Translations under genes and position numbers: made by a program
The notes under the pieces: model-generated
Database searches by the model: none
What the model was told of the DNA's origin: nothing
Seen by the model: the letters and a program-made list of their open reading frames with translations, nothing else
Origin: Anastatus disparis
Taxonomy: Eukaryota; Arthropoda; Insecta; Hymenoptera; Eupelmidae
Direction: 5' to 3'
Length of the DNA: 64,000 nt
NCBI GenBank assembly: GCA_017163975.1
Contig: JAFFSR010000010.1
Coordinates: 310,001-374,000 of the forward strand
Part shown: piece by piece, positions 44,863 to 56,976 of the stretch
Numbering within the stretch: the stretch's first letter is position 1
Layout of the letters: each line of letters starts with the position of its first letter

Positions 44863-45526
44863 GGTAGTTCTCCACGTATAATTAGCACATAAATTTTGGA
44901 TTGTTTTATCTTTATTTTAATTATTTTATAAAGGATAAGAAAGTGTATATCGAAAGAAAGAGCCCTTGGGAAGTGGTGAAAATTTTACTCTAGTTAATAG
45001 AAACTGCGGGTATGCTAATATTGTTAGTAAAAGAAAAACATTATAAAACACTGCAATCTTCTTTATTTTTCGTTCGATTTTAATTTATCTGGGCTCATTT
45101 CGTTCCTTATACAAATTCAGGAGGGCTTACTGTAGGTAATTTTGCAATAACATTTATGGTTGACACATAAATTTAATTGTTTTCTTAAATTTTATAAATT
45201 TTAAATGGACAATTAGATTTATGCGTCAACTATAAATGTTATTACCAAATTACCAACAGTAACCCCTCCCGAAATTTCGAAAGGATCAAAATGAGCCCGG
45301 ATACATTAAAATCGGACGAAAATTAAAGCAGATTGCAGTGTTTTATAATGTTTTTCTTCTACTAATAATATTAGCATATACGCAGTTTCTATTAACTCGA
45401 AAAAAATTTTTACCACTTCCCAAGACCTCTTTCTTTCGATATACACTTGCTTATGCCTTATAAAATAATTAAAATAAAGATAAAATAATTCACTATTTAT
45501 GTGCTATATATACGTGGAGAACTACC
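44863..45526. mobile_element. TTAA-flanked palindrome abutting the giant one
   Basis: The ends GGTAGTTCTCCACGTATA and complement pair over about 330 bases each way. Flanks are TTAA at 44,859-44,862, shared with the giant palindrome, and 45,527-45,530. No ORF. Confidence 0.8.
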
Positions 45527-45570
45527 TTAAATGAACTTTGAGTTTAAAATTTCAAAAATTTATTTTTGGT

Positions 45571-45919
45571 TGTGATGTATAAAATACATCACAAGTAATA
45601 GAATTTAAAGAGATTAGTTATTAAGTATAAAAAGCGAAATTATGAAAAGCGAAATTATAACAAGCGAGCGTACTTATTATTTAATTCATAAATCTTATGT
45701 TTTAGGTTTGATTTTTTTTAACGTTCTTTAAAATGATTTTTCTTTAAGTGTAATAAATAGACAGATGTAAAGGGAGAGTCGAGAAAATTATAGAGGAAAG
45801 CAAGAAATAAAAAAATAAAGTAATTAATAGTTATTTACATAGGAGCGACAAGGATAGATAGCACAAACGCATTCAGGCTCAACACACAAGAGGAGCAGTC
45901 TGTACATTAGATATATGTG

Positions 45920-45992
<73 letters not shown>

Positions 45993-48023
45993 AGAATAAA
46001 ACGAACAAGACATGGAACCGCTGAGTTCGAGAAAGAAGAGGGGATATGTACAAATATATAGAGATAATGTGTATATATACCTATAGATATATACGCATAC
46101 TTAGATATTTTAACGTCGCGCCATACACATGTGGAATCGACCAAGAGGAATAGCTACGTGTAGAAATCTTCGATAATCGATGTTTCTACTGCGTGAAGCA
46201 ACATAGCAACTTCGAATACAGTACAAATTTTACTAGAGCGATAGAGATAGAAGATCCGCGACCAAGAGTCGATTAAGCTGTCGATAGCGACTCATAACTG
46301 AAGAGATCAAAAGAGAAACCAAGACGCGACGAGAAAGAAGGATGGAAAATGGAGAGCGACTAAGTGCGACAGAGATGGACAACAGAGCGAAGGGGAATGT
46401 AATTTCCTTCTTCTTGAAAGAAGACGATTCTTGCATAAGCCGTCAACGAGAGCGCACGCACAAGTAAGTCTTGACTGAGCCGGCATTGGGAGCACACGTG
46501 CAGAGTTTTTTTCTTAAGACTCTTGATTTAGCAGCCATCGAGTGCACTCGAGAATAAAACGAAAAAGTATATCTTAAATTGAATTGGAAAAAGGATTGGA
46601 GAAAGAAAGGAGAAAGGAGCAGATTTTTTTGTGCAGAAAAGCCGTGGGATTGTATCATCGGAAAGGAAGGAGAAGACGAACTACGGTGAGCAACTCTAGA
46701 CGACGACTCTGCGACCGATCCTCTACGAGATTCATCACCGTCATTCTTCGACCACCATTTTCTTGCATCGACCAGCTCCAAGTTTCGGCGTCCTTTGATT
46801 ATCAGCAAGCGACCGTAAGTGGAATTCTGCCAACGGGTTAGCAAGTAAGAATTAGTAAAATTATATTTTCTGTTGGTTTTTCCCGTCATTTCTTTCAATT
46901 CTCCTTAAGAGATATAATTTTGCGTTATTAGTAATATAGTAGTGTTTTATTGATTGCGACCGCGAACAAATTAAAATTAAAATCAGTGCGGGTTAGTGGA
47001 AATATAAAGAAAGATATAAAAAGCGAAAATTAAGTGAAAATCATAAGAAAAGAGAAAGCCACGTGTAAAGGTGCTTTATTCGGCGACGCGACGCCATTTT
47101 GTGTTGTAAATTAAATGAGAAATTCTTAATATTTCAAGTTAATTAAATCTGCTTTTATTAAATTTTGATTGTGAATCTGAATATTATTGAAAATTAGTGA
47201 CGCGGCGGCCATTGCGAAATTGTGCGAGCGAGATAGCTATACGTTAGCTATTAAATAAAATCTAAAGTTCTCAATTATCTGATACAGAGTAGTGCGAGCG
47301 ATATTAATATTAATTCCTTAAAATTTTATTGAATTGTGAATTGTAATTTGTTAGGTTGCGTGACTGCGCGGTAAGGAAATCGAACGACGCGTAATTCAAT
47401 TTACAGATAATTATTCTTTGTACGATGTTAACCTAAAAGGTGATTAAATTGATTGCACGTGTAGTAGAATTATAAATTCTTGATTTTCCGCACACGCGCA
47501 CAGCCTAATTATAGTAGAGCAATTAGAGCAGCGATTTTTTTTTTGTGTAATCCATAATGAAGTGTTCTTAATTAATAATATAAGAAGTTTAAAATCAAAG
47601 TTTAAATAGAGAGTCAACCGTTTATTCTTCCTTTTTCCTCTTTTCAGGACAAAGATTAAGTAAAAAAAAATTAATTATATTATTCATTTTCTTTTATCAT
47701 TAGAGTCATTCAATATCAATAGTTTTCTTAAGTTTAAAATTTATTTACTCCTTATTAAAGATTGTTAATTTTAACTTCCTAAGTTTTCTTTTTAAATTCA
47801 TAAAATTATATTGAAATTCTTTTGGACCACTCTGATCGTTATAGAACCAGTCTACAACCTGAGGTAGGCCAGTAAGTATTGACCCCCTCTGCAGTTGCTC
47901 TACCCGGCTAGCTGAGCAGGGTTCACTGGCGCTCAATTAAAAATAATTATAAATTTTGTGAACCCAGGTAAGTTCGTGGCTTCGGGGATTCACTCGGAGG
48001 TCCGGGGAATTTGCCACGTAACA
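45571..48023. mobile_element. Probable 2.45 kb solo LTR
   Basis: TGTGATGTATAAAATACATCACA opens as a perfect hairpin after TGGT (45,567-45,570). CCACGTAACA closes before TGGT (48,024-48,027), giving TG..CA ends and a 4-base duplication. The interior is GC-richer than the window. It has an (AT)n run at about 45,919-45,986, repeated GTGCGAGCGA/GACGCG motifs, and a splice-acceptor-like CTCTTTTCAG at about 47,645. ORFs such as 46,443-46,898 have no recognised domain. No internal region or second LTR is present. The LTR would be unusually long. A plain non-LTR insertion is possible. Confidence 0.5.
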
Positions 48024-48027
48024 TGGT

Positions 48028-48604
48028 ATTATATTTGTTAGCAAAAATTTGTAGTATTGTAAAAATTTTTAATTTAGTAAATGTTGAGGTGCAATATCAA
48101 TATAATTAACATTTTATTTTAAAAAATACAATAAAATAACGTTTACCACATACATTTAAAACTGTTTTAATAATAAAATTATCAATAAATTATTTTTTTT
48201 ACACATCGTTGGCTTGGATTAAAATTTGGCTACTTTAAAAAAGTTTTTGTGTAAATTTTAAAATGAAAATTTCAATAGAAAAATTTATAAAGAATATAAA
48301 TTTTTTGAATAATGAAATGTAGAATTATATGTAATGAGACAATTTGAATAATGAAGTACATATCTTTGATGTAAATTTGACAAAAATTTTTTTTGTATCA
48401 AAGCATACAAAAATTTTACGATAATTTTCCGTACTTATGAGTAAAATTTTAATACGATTTTCTATGAAAATAATTTTCACAAATTACACAAAACAGTGCA
48501 ATACTATCAAATATATTACTTTTCAAATTTTATTGAATCATACTTGAAAAGTAACTAAACAAATACATTTTTTTTAAATTAAATGAATACATTTTATTAT
48601 TTAG
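48028..48604. other. AT-rich spacer
   Basis: No feature recognised. Confidence 0.5.
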
Positions 48605-49245
48605 TTAAGGATGTTCAACGGTTACGTAGAAGTTAACAGAATGCTTTGAAATTTTGAAATATGATTTATTATATTAAATTAAAGTACCTCAATTTTTTTC
48701 TATATTCTATTCTGCATGTTTTTTCGAGAAATTTAATGTTAAAAATACGAAAAATAACATGGGCTCTTATGGGCGATCAGAGAATCGATTGCGTTTTATA
48801 TTAATTTCTGTCACAAAAGTTATTAGATCAAATTAAAATTTAGATATTATAAAAGTATATTATCTAAGGATTCATTTCATATAATTTTTTATATACCTTT
48901 CAGGAAAATTGATAGAGATTTCCAAAGTTGAAGTTAAAGTAAGAGTTAATTTTTGAAAACCCGCTACTGCTACGTAAGAGATTTGGCAACGTTACGTATA
49001 TATAACATAAGCTTTGAATTGAAAGATAATATTTTTCTGCTAAACTTAACCTACAAATAGAAGCGCTGCGTTGCCAAATTTCATTCGACATATTACTGAA
49101 CTTAAATTGATTTATAATAAATTAAATAACATTTTAAAATGTTTTATTTATTAAATAAAAACGTTAGAATGTAATTTGAATAATATATTTCATCTCTAAG
49201 TGCCATTCAAAGAACTTTTTATTGAAAAATATTTCATTACTTTAA

Positions 49246-50075
49246 GGGGTGTCCTCATACCGGCACAGAGATCTACCTTATCTACATTTGAATTATGCAT
49301 TTTAATAAAAATTTAACTATTTTTGACTGAAATTCAAAGAAGAGGCACATTCTTAACATTCTAAAGAATTTATTGCAACGTTAAAAGTCAGAATAAAAGT
49401 GAAAATGAAGACAAAAACTGTATAATACGATTATTCATAACTACATTGAAAAGTTAATCGTATTAAGTAGTTTTTACCTTTATTTTTACCTTTATATTGT
49501 CTTTTAACATTCCAATAAATTCTTTGGCATGTTAAGAATGTGCCTCTCCCACGAATTTCAGTCATAAATAGTTGAATTTTCATTAAGAGGCGGTCGGAAC
49601 CAAATCGGTGACTTAGTTCGGTGCTTGTAATAAATGCTTATAATAATTTATTCATTTATTAATATGGTAAAAATATAGTCATTTCCTCTAGTCATGTATA
49701 TAAAGAATAATTTAAAATAGTTAAAGCCACAAAAATATACAAAATATTGTTACAAAGCGAAAAATGCCACCTAACAATCGACACGACAGTTTTTTGCATG
49801 CGTTATATGTCAAGTCAGTTTCATATTTGTAATAAATGCTTATAATAATTTATTTACTTATTCATATGGTAAAAATATAGTCATTTCCTCTAGTTATGTA
49901 TATAAAGAATAATTTGAAATAGTTTAAGCCATAAAAATATACAAAATATTATCGTAAAGCGAAAAATGGTGACTTGATATATACCGCAAGTCACCGATTT
50001 GGTTCCGACCGCCTCTTAAAACTCATAATTTAAATGTAGATAAGGTAGAACTCTATGTCGGTATAAGGCTTCCCT
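49246..50075. mobile_element. Nested TTAA-flanked element (second level)
   Basis: GGGGTGTCCTCATACCGGC on the left and its near-complement on the right, with TTAA at 49,242-49,245 and 50,076-50,079. The outer arms pair over about 320 bases (including AGATAAGGTAGA), interrupted by the third element. Confidence 0.7.
49587..50015. mobile_element. Nested TTAA-flanked element (third level)
   Basis: GAGGCGGTCGGAACCAAATC and complement flanked by TTAA (49,583-49,586 and 50,016-50,019). Inside is a direct duplication of a 150-base unit (about 49,625-49,775 and 49,828-49,970). Confidence 0.75.
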
Positions 50076-50169
50076 TTAAGTTTCCAGCGATCCTTCTTTC
50101 TTATGTTAAAGCATAGGTTACCCCTCTGACTCTTTACCTCCCCGCATAACACCATTGAACATCCTTAAC

Positions 50170-51695
50170 TTTATAATATGATAAGAAGTTTTGAAGAAAT
50201 GTAATGCATTCTTTTTAGTGAATACTTTAAAATACCTACTTTCTTTTTAATTTTCCTATAATATTTCTTTCTAAATATACAACAGTTTTTTTGCATCAGG
50301 TTTTTTTTTAATTTTTCATCTAGTTCGATAACACATAGCGAATTTATGAACAGTATTATAATTAAATTATTTTTGAAACTATAAAAATTAAACCATTTTT
50401 TTCATAAATGTTTTTTTAACAACAATGGTATTTAACGCGATTTTTAATTAATGCGCTTTGATGAAATTGATAACACTTTTTAAAAAATATGCCTTATTAA
50501 AGCACATTTCTTAATTCTTTTATTTATTCTTTTATTATTCTTTTATTCATTTTAAGTTAAATTTTTGTTAAATAAATAAAAAATATAATAATAAAAACAT
50601 TTAATTTACATAATCATAATAAACCAATTAAACATATAATAAACAATTTGAAATTGATTTTTTAAGATACATTTCATAATTCTTTAATATTTTTTAATTG
50701 GAAAAGATGTTTCCCTTTATCTGTCATTCTCAATATTTTTCTCATAAAGTTTCAAAGATTTAAAAATCATATACATTTTGTTAATAGTCAGATAGCTTCT
50801 CCATCAGCTATAATTTGTTGTTTATTAAAAAGGCGGATAATCTTTTCAAACTTTAAATGGGTTTTTATTTTATATGATATTACTGTAAATTTTTAAATAG
50901 CCTTGCCGATTTCTTTAAGATAATCTCATTTAAAGTATGATCACTTTGGGTCTCAATAAACTGCAAATTAATAAAATCAGTATTGTTTGTTTATTTAAAA
51001 TTAATATAATTTCAGCTTGAAGAACCATTGAACTCTTTATTATTAAAATACTAATTTGTATGACATCTTAAATTTTTTAAAGTAATTTTATTACAAAAAA
51101 AAGTAATTAATAGAACGAGCAGTCAGATAAGATGCAAATTAGTTATTTTTCCAAAAGAATTTTCAATTTTTCTTAAATAATTAATCTTTGTGTAACTTAA
51201 ATTTAATGTTTATGTAATTTTTAAAAAATTAAGATTCTTCATCTTTTAAATTTTGTAACTGTTAAAAAAAAATGTTATTTTTTTAAAAATTAATTAAAAT
51301 AATATTATCATGCCCCTATATAGCTTTAGAAAATGTCACTTTTTAACGGACAAAAATAATTCAACCATTCAAAGTTTAGTCAAAATTTTGTTTAATAAGA
51401 ACTGAAAATTATTCCGTTCCTTAAAGAAAATTATCAATTTTTTTGTTTTAAAAATAAGAATTGATAATATTATAAAAATATATTTAATATAAGAAAGAAG
51501 AAAAAGTCCAATTTAAAAAAATATTAATGACATTTAATATAATTTTTATTTAAAATGCGATTTAATGAAGTTTAAATTTGTAAAATTATTTATTTTTTCA
51601 GGTAAATTTTTAATTTTTAATTTTTAAATGACTTTCAGTTTACAGTTAATCGGCCAAGTGCAATACACCTGATCTGATTTGACTATCCTTTTCTA
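50170..51695. other. AT-rich sequence with a dispersed repeat
   Basis: About 51,200-51,610 is an inverted relative of 21,200-22,000 (shared ATAATATTATCATG and TTTAGAAAATG blocks). No ORF. Confidence 0.5.
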
Positions 51696-51701
51696 ACTAT
51701 C

Positions 51702-52697
51702 TCAATTAGAACCTGAATAACCTGAATTATGACAACCATAACAAACTATGCTATCCCGATTGTGACGAGGACTTGATCCTAGTCTTCTATACTGATCCTT
51801 TCTTGGACTACGAGACTTTTCTATCTCAGAACCCAAACCATTATCATTAGGATAATCGTGATCATCATCGCCAGTTCTTCTTGACATCCGATGATTTGCA
51901 GGACTCGACTTGGATTTCTTTTTCTTTGGTGTCGTATATCGATAAGCTTTTCCAATCAATTCCTTTTCAAATTAAGCTAACTTTTCTTCCAAAATTTTAG
52001 TAACTGTAGACAGCATATCTTCAGCTTTAGACACACTGGTGTCCACACTAGATATCTCAGGCGGAATCTTCTTTTGATTCACCGGTGATTAGTAAGCTGT
52101 TTTTGGTAATAGTGCTTTGCCAGGTGATGGTAGAGGTTTATAGACTTTTTCAGCCTCTAAAGTCAACTCCGCTTCAACAGCAAGCTCTAATAAAGCAACA
52201 ATGCTATTGAATTCGTCTCTGCGTATGAGTCTTTGCAGCTCCGGCCTCAAGTTACGATGTAATAAATCTAACTGTTGATTGAGGTTCGATTGTGGTTTCT
52301 GTCTTCACATTATTGCTATGAGACACGTTAAGCAGTCACGCACTGGCTCATCATTGCCCTGCGTGCGTGCATTCGCTTCTGCTATAAGCCTCTGTTGGAA
52401 ACGACGGTTGGTACCGTACCATCGTCTCGCAGCTTCACAGAATTTGGGCCAACTATGCCATTGATCCCGATTATTGCGATACCAAGTAGCTGCAACATCT
52501 GTCAATAATTCAGAGAGCGAATACAACAAATCACTCTCCGACAGATTAGCAAGGACCCGACACTCCTCGACTCGCGTCAAAAAGAGGTCAATACTTTGGT
52601 CCTTTTTATCAGAAAATCGTACTTTCCATTGACGTACGACTACTAGTGAACGTACATACGCATATATGTTTACTTTTATAATTATAAATCCCAACAT
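51702..52697 (-). pseudogene. Decayed Gypsy-type gag
   Basis: The first frame (52,697-52,305) contains a clear retrotransposon Gag capsid segment (ATWYRNNRDQW, WPKFCEAARRWYG, a QGNDEPVRDCLTCL region). A different frame (about 52,270-51,962) continues with LRPELQRLIRRDEFNS and is stopped at least twice. The last part (51,959-51,702) is Arg/Ser-rich and ends in a ruined zinc knuckle, CYGCHNSGYSGSN, where the His is Tyr and the final Cys is a stop codon. No pol was found downstream on this strand. It is a relic unrelated to the gag at 11,880-13,526. Confidence 0.75.
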
Positions 52698-52831
52698 TAT
52701 ATTGTTTAAAAATATTACACTTTATGTTTTTAGAAAACTCATATTACTAATGCGAAAGAAAAAAAGATTTTAAGAGACAAAATAAAAAAGAAATCCTTTG
52801 AAACAATCCAAAAATCAGTATTAAACAAAAA

Positions 52832-52874
52832 TCTGTAATGTAATTATTTAATTATTAAATAATTACATTACAGA
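52832..52874. repeat. Perfect 19-base-arm hairpin
   Basis: TCTGTAATGTAATTATTTA, a 5-base loop, then the exact complement. No terminator role is implied. Confidence 0.8.
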
Positions 52875-54030
52875 CTTTTGTTTATTTATTTATTTGTTTG
52901 TTTATTTATATGTTTATTTACTTTTAATAAATATCATATTGTTATATTTGTATTATTGCTTTTCCCAAATAATATTACCAAGAGTCATTCAGTTGACGTA
53001 ATATTCACTGAGAATCTAACTTATAAGAAAACTGCAGCGCTCGACCGCATGCGCGCTACTTGTAAATGTTGTTATATCTTTTTTAATTATTTATCAATCG
53101 ATTTGAAACTTTCCACAAATCTTCTTTATACAAAAACCAAAAACTTTCTCGCTACAAGTTTCTTGTACTTGAAAGTTCCCTCCATACTTTTTTCTCGAGT
53201 ACATTATAAACGCACAATTTGTAATTTGTATTAATTAATAAACAATTGCGACTAACAATTTGAGAATTAACATTTTTTATAATTATCATAAGTTTCGCTA
53301 TGATATTTAGAAAATATATTTCAAATTTCAGCAAAATCGGTTAATATTTACTCGAATTACAACGATTTAAGTTTAAAAAAGTATTGAAATTTAATGTAAA
53401 AAATTTTCTTGTTTTTAATTTTTTTCTTGAAAAATAAAAATTTTATAAAAAAACTGTTAATATAAAAAAGATGCGGCATGATGAGTTTTACAACGTCAAA
53501 TTTTTTGAAATTTATTTGAAGAAAATGAAATTTTTACTACCAAGTGACTTCAGTTTTGCGTGCTCCGAGCGTAAATGCCCTTATTGCATCCGGGCCTTCA
53601 ATTGTACATTTTTTATTAAATTTTTATTATTGACATAGAAACATGAAAAAAAATACATAATATTAATTATTTATGTAAAATATCTGAAAAAAATTAATAA
53701 ATTTTAATCATTATTTATGAAATATAGATTAAGTTGGTTTTTGCACAACCGTAAATTTTAAATCTTTTAGATTTTTATCATTGTGAAATCATAAATTTTT
53801 TAGTAAAATTTTTTAATATTATCATTTGATATATTTAAATATAAATTTAAGATTTTTAAGATTTAAAGGATTATTTTGTTATAATTCCTGTTTGATATCT
53901 TTTTACTTAATTTTACATTTTAGAAATATATCAATTTTTCTTTCATAAAATTTAATCTTAATAAAATATTAAACATTTCATAAAAATATTGAATTTATAA
54001 TTTAAATAAATAATAAATTTAAAAAAATAT
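52875..54030. other. AT-rich sequence without a recognisable feature
   Basis: It contains a (TTTA/TTTG)n stretch at about 52,878-52,925. The ORFs at 52,878-53,234 and 53,152-53,334 have low-complexity or unrecognised translations. Confidence 0.5.
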
Positions 54031-54031
54031 A

Positions 54032-54430
54032 TCATAATATTTTTTTTAAAATGTGTGCAATGTTCAATAAATATCTTGAATATATTTCGTAATTTTGATT
54101 TAGATAAAATTCATTTATTGGTTCATTTAATGTTATTTTATATTCTATAATTTTATTAGTGTAATATTTATAATATTCTGGTACTTGTTTCCAATTATGA
54201 AATTCTACTTTTTCATTATCTTCACCAATATATGAATTTATTAAATTATTTAAAATAGATATTTCAGTATTATCTGAACTATTATTATCAGCAAGATTTT
54301 CTAAATAATATTCATACTCTTCCTCATAATTTAAATAATCTTCAATGTTATCATTTAAACTATCCATCATTTCTTGATCATTTACATTATCAATAATAAC
54401 GTATTGACCTTCAATTGCATTCCATTCTAT
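54032..54430 (-). CDS. Unrecognised acidic ORF next to the Helitron relic
   Basis: The ATG-initiated part is 112 residues (to 54,370). The frame is open upstream to about 54,430 (NKIEWNAIEGQYVIIDN). It is rich in Asp, Glu, Asn and Tyr with no motif I recognise. It lies downstream of the helicase remnant on the same strand and may be a piece of the same Helitron or of another copy. Confidence that it is a real coding relic is low to moderate. Confidence 0.35.
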   Translation of the reverse strand: MEWNAIEGQYVIIDNVNDQEMMDSLNDNIEDYLNYEEEYEYYLENLADNNSSDNTEISILNNLINSYIGEDNEKVEFHNWKQVPEYYKYYTNKIIEYKITLNEPINEFYLNQNYEIYSRYLLNIAHILKKIL

Positions 54431-54559
54431 TTTGTTATGTGTTTAAATTTATATATATATATATATATATATATATGAATTTTATAAATACGATACCTGT
54501 AAACAATAATAATTAAATTATATAAACAATTAATATAAATAATTAAATTATATAAATTA

Positions 54560-56642
54560 TTATTTTAATATTTCTTTCCAAACTATGTTTTTAATTTCAT
54601 TTTTATTATCTAATTCATTTTGAATATATATATTTTTTTTATTTTTACATCTTGAAAGTGCGACATATAGCTGACCATGTGAAAATAATGGTTTTTTAAT
54701 ATATATACCTATATTTTCAAAACTTTGACCTTGTGACTTATTAATTGTAATTGCAAATGCTAACACTATAGGAAATTGTTTTCTGTGTAAAATAAAAGGC
54801 AAAGAAGACGATTCATTTGTAATTAAAGTTATTTTTAGTATAAAAACTTTATTTCCTTTATTTTCTCCTGTAATAATCTCAGCTTCTATATTAAATTTAA
54901 ATAATTTAGTTATTTTTAATCTAGTTCCATTACATAATCCATCAGTTATATTAAGATTTCTAATTAACATTATAATTGCGTTAATCTTTAATTTAATTTC
55001 GTGAGGAGGTAATCCTTCTCTAATATTATTTAATATTTCAATAGGATAATTTAAATGAATATTTTCATCAGTTTGATCAACGCCTTTATAAGTTGCATGA
55101 TCTATACTGTAATAAGTTATCATTTCACCATCGATTAATTTTAATATTTTATTATTTAAAATGTTTACATCTTCATTATGTGAAGTTAAAATAACATTTT
55201 TAGAAAAATTATAATTGTTGTTTATATCTTTATAAATTGTATCGCATATATTATTAGTTTTATATTCTTCGGGAATAATGAAAGTATTAATTTTTCCTTC
55301 TCCTATATTTAATAAAAAGATGAAAATTTTTTATCATTACATCTTATATTAGTTTTTAAATTAAAAATTTTAAATAATTTCCAAAGATGTGAATATTTTA
55401 TAGTGTCTTTTATAATTGTATCTTTAAATCCATTTTTTACTATAGGTAAAATTTGTCTAAAGTCACCACCTAAAATTATTAATTTATCTCCAAATGGTTT
55501 ATTATTTGAACAAACATCTTGTAAAGTTTTATCCACAATTTCTAATGCTTTTTTGGGAATCATAGAAGCTTCATCCCAAATAATAATATCTGTTAGTCGT
55601 AACTTATGTTTATCAGATTCTAATTTTAAAAAAGCATTTTCAATATTACTTAAGTCTATAGGTAATCTAAATGTTCTGTGGCTTGTCATACCATTTGGTA
55701 ACAAAATTGAAGCTATTCCTGTCCAAGCCATTGATATAAATTTTTTTTTAATTGAAATAAAGTAATATATTAATGTTTTATATAAAAAGGTTTTACCAGA
55801 ACCTCCTGGACCATCTATAAAATATATTTTGTGTTTATTATTTATTATATTATTAAATATGTTTTTTTGATCTGAATTTAATTCATTAAACATTTTATTA
55901 AATATTTTGTTACTATATTCAATAGTTTCGTTACTAAATTCATTTTCTTTTTTAATATCTATTTCATTAGGCTCAGGAATACCAAAATCTTTACATGACA
56001 TTTCTTCTGACATTAAAATTTTGTTAATATGAAAAAGTGCGTTATTTTTATTATTTTCTTTAAAATCTTCTATAAAAAATTTTTTATATTTTTCCCAAAT
56101 TATATTCCCTTGAATATTTTCACATAATAGGAAACTTGCAAAAAATTTTCTTAATTGTAATGGTAACATTACTTGACATGCTTCATCAAATATATTAAAT
56201 TTGTGTTTCATGTTCTATTAAACCCATAGCAATAGCTGTTTCTTTATATGTATTATAAGTAATGTTTTCAAATGTTCGTAAATATTTAAAAGAAGTTGCA
56301 CCTGTTACTCTATTTAATATTAATTTTAGAAAAAAATCTTTCACTATCCTTAGGTGATACTACACTTAATCTTCCAATTGCTACATTTTTTCTTATTTTT
56401 GATCTTTTAATCCAAGATTTGTTAATAGTATTAAAAACATAATATTCTGGTATATTTGCATATTTAATTTTTTTTGCAAAATCATCTTTTTCATTCAATT
56501 CGAACCATGCTGTTAAAGTAGTTTCCCATTTGTTTAAAGCTGAAGTTATATCGTTTTCATCAAAAACAATTTTTTGTTGATTTTCTGTATGAATATTTAA
56601 TCTTATTACATTATGGCTTCTACCACATAAGGGAAATTCTTC
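54560..56642 (-). pseudogene. Helitron helicase, 5'-truncated and frameshifted
   Basis: Reading on the minus strand: 56,642-56,310 has the conserved pre-helicase region (LCGRSHNVIRL, IGRLSVVSPKDSERFF). About 56,320-56,220 continues it in another frame (NRVTGATSFKYLRTF). 56,211-55,309 is the PIF1-type helicase with Walker A GPGGSGKT (residues 134-141), Walker B WDEASM and GGDFRQILP. 55,123-54,560 is the C-terminal part with FAITINKSQGQSF and LYVALSRC. At least three frame breaks are present. The N-terminal Rep/HUH nuclease is missing. Helitrons move by rolling-circle replication; this copy is dead. The termini (5' TC, 3' CTRR with hairpin) were not located. Confidence 0.85.
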
Positions 56643-56710
56643 TTATATTTTATATTGAAATGATAACTATAATGGGGGTTGTGAGTGGAACGAGCAGGGG
56701 TACTCCTCCT

Positions 56711-56713
56711 AGT

Positions 56714-56788
<75 letters not shown>
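56711..56788. repeat. (AT)n microsatellite
   Basis: Nearly pure TA dinucleotides between the Helitron relic and the Polinton segment. Confidence 0.9.
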
Positions 56789-56789
<1 letters not shown>

Positions 56790-56940
56790 AAATTATTTTA
56801 AATTAAAAAAATGAGAAAAAGAATAAATAGAATTTATTTTTTCAAAAAAATAAGTGAATAAGATAATATCAAGTTTACACAAACAAAGAATATATTCAAG
56901 GAAAAAAAAATAGAAGCTTCTACGTTTTTTTTTTATTAGT

Positions 56941-56956
56941 GGTCCTGAAAAGGACC
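56941..56956 (-). terminator. Histone-type 3' stem-loop in the Polinton segment
   Basis: The minus strand reads GGTCCT-TTTC-AGGACC followed by ACTAATAAA. The stem and UUUC loop are perfect. It follows the minus-strand gene cluster: one unassigned frame stops at 56,977, 21 bases before it. An AATAAA lies right after it, so both kinds of 3' end are conceivable. Confidence 0.6.
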
Positions 56957-56976
56957 AATTATGGTGAGTATATATA

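Larger units (their letters stand above)
48609..50164. mobile_element. TTAA-flanked element with short terminal repeats
   Basis: The ends GGATGTTCAACGG and CCATTGAACATCC lie inside TTAA (48,605-48,608 and 50,165-50,168). Only about 14 terminal bases are inverted. The interior holds two younger TTAA elements and no transposase. Without them it is about 0.7 kb. Confidence 0.65.

Noticed and set aside
46443..46898. 151-residue ORF (and the overlapping 46,584-46,841 frame)
   Set aside because: Serine/arginine-rich with no domain; it lies in LTR-like sequence and both strands are open there by composition.
47640..47660. Histone-type stem-loop at CTCTTTTCAGGAC
   Set aside because: The stem does not pair beyond a few bases; it reads better as a splice acceptor.
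54032..54430. Helitron Rep domain
   Set aside because: No HUH or paired Tyr motifs are visible; left as unrecognised.
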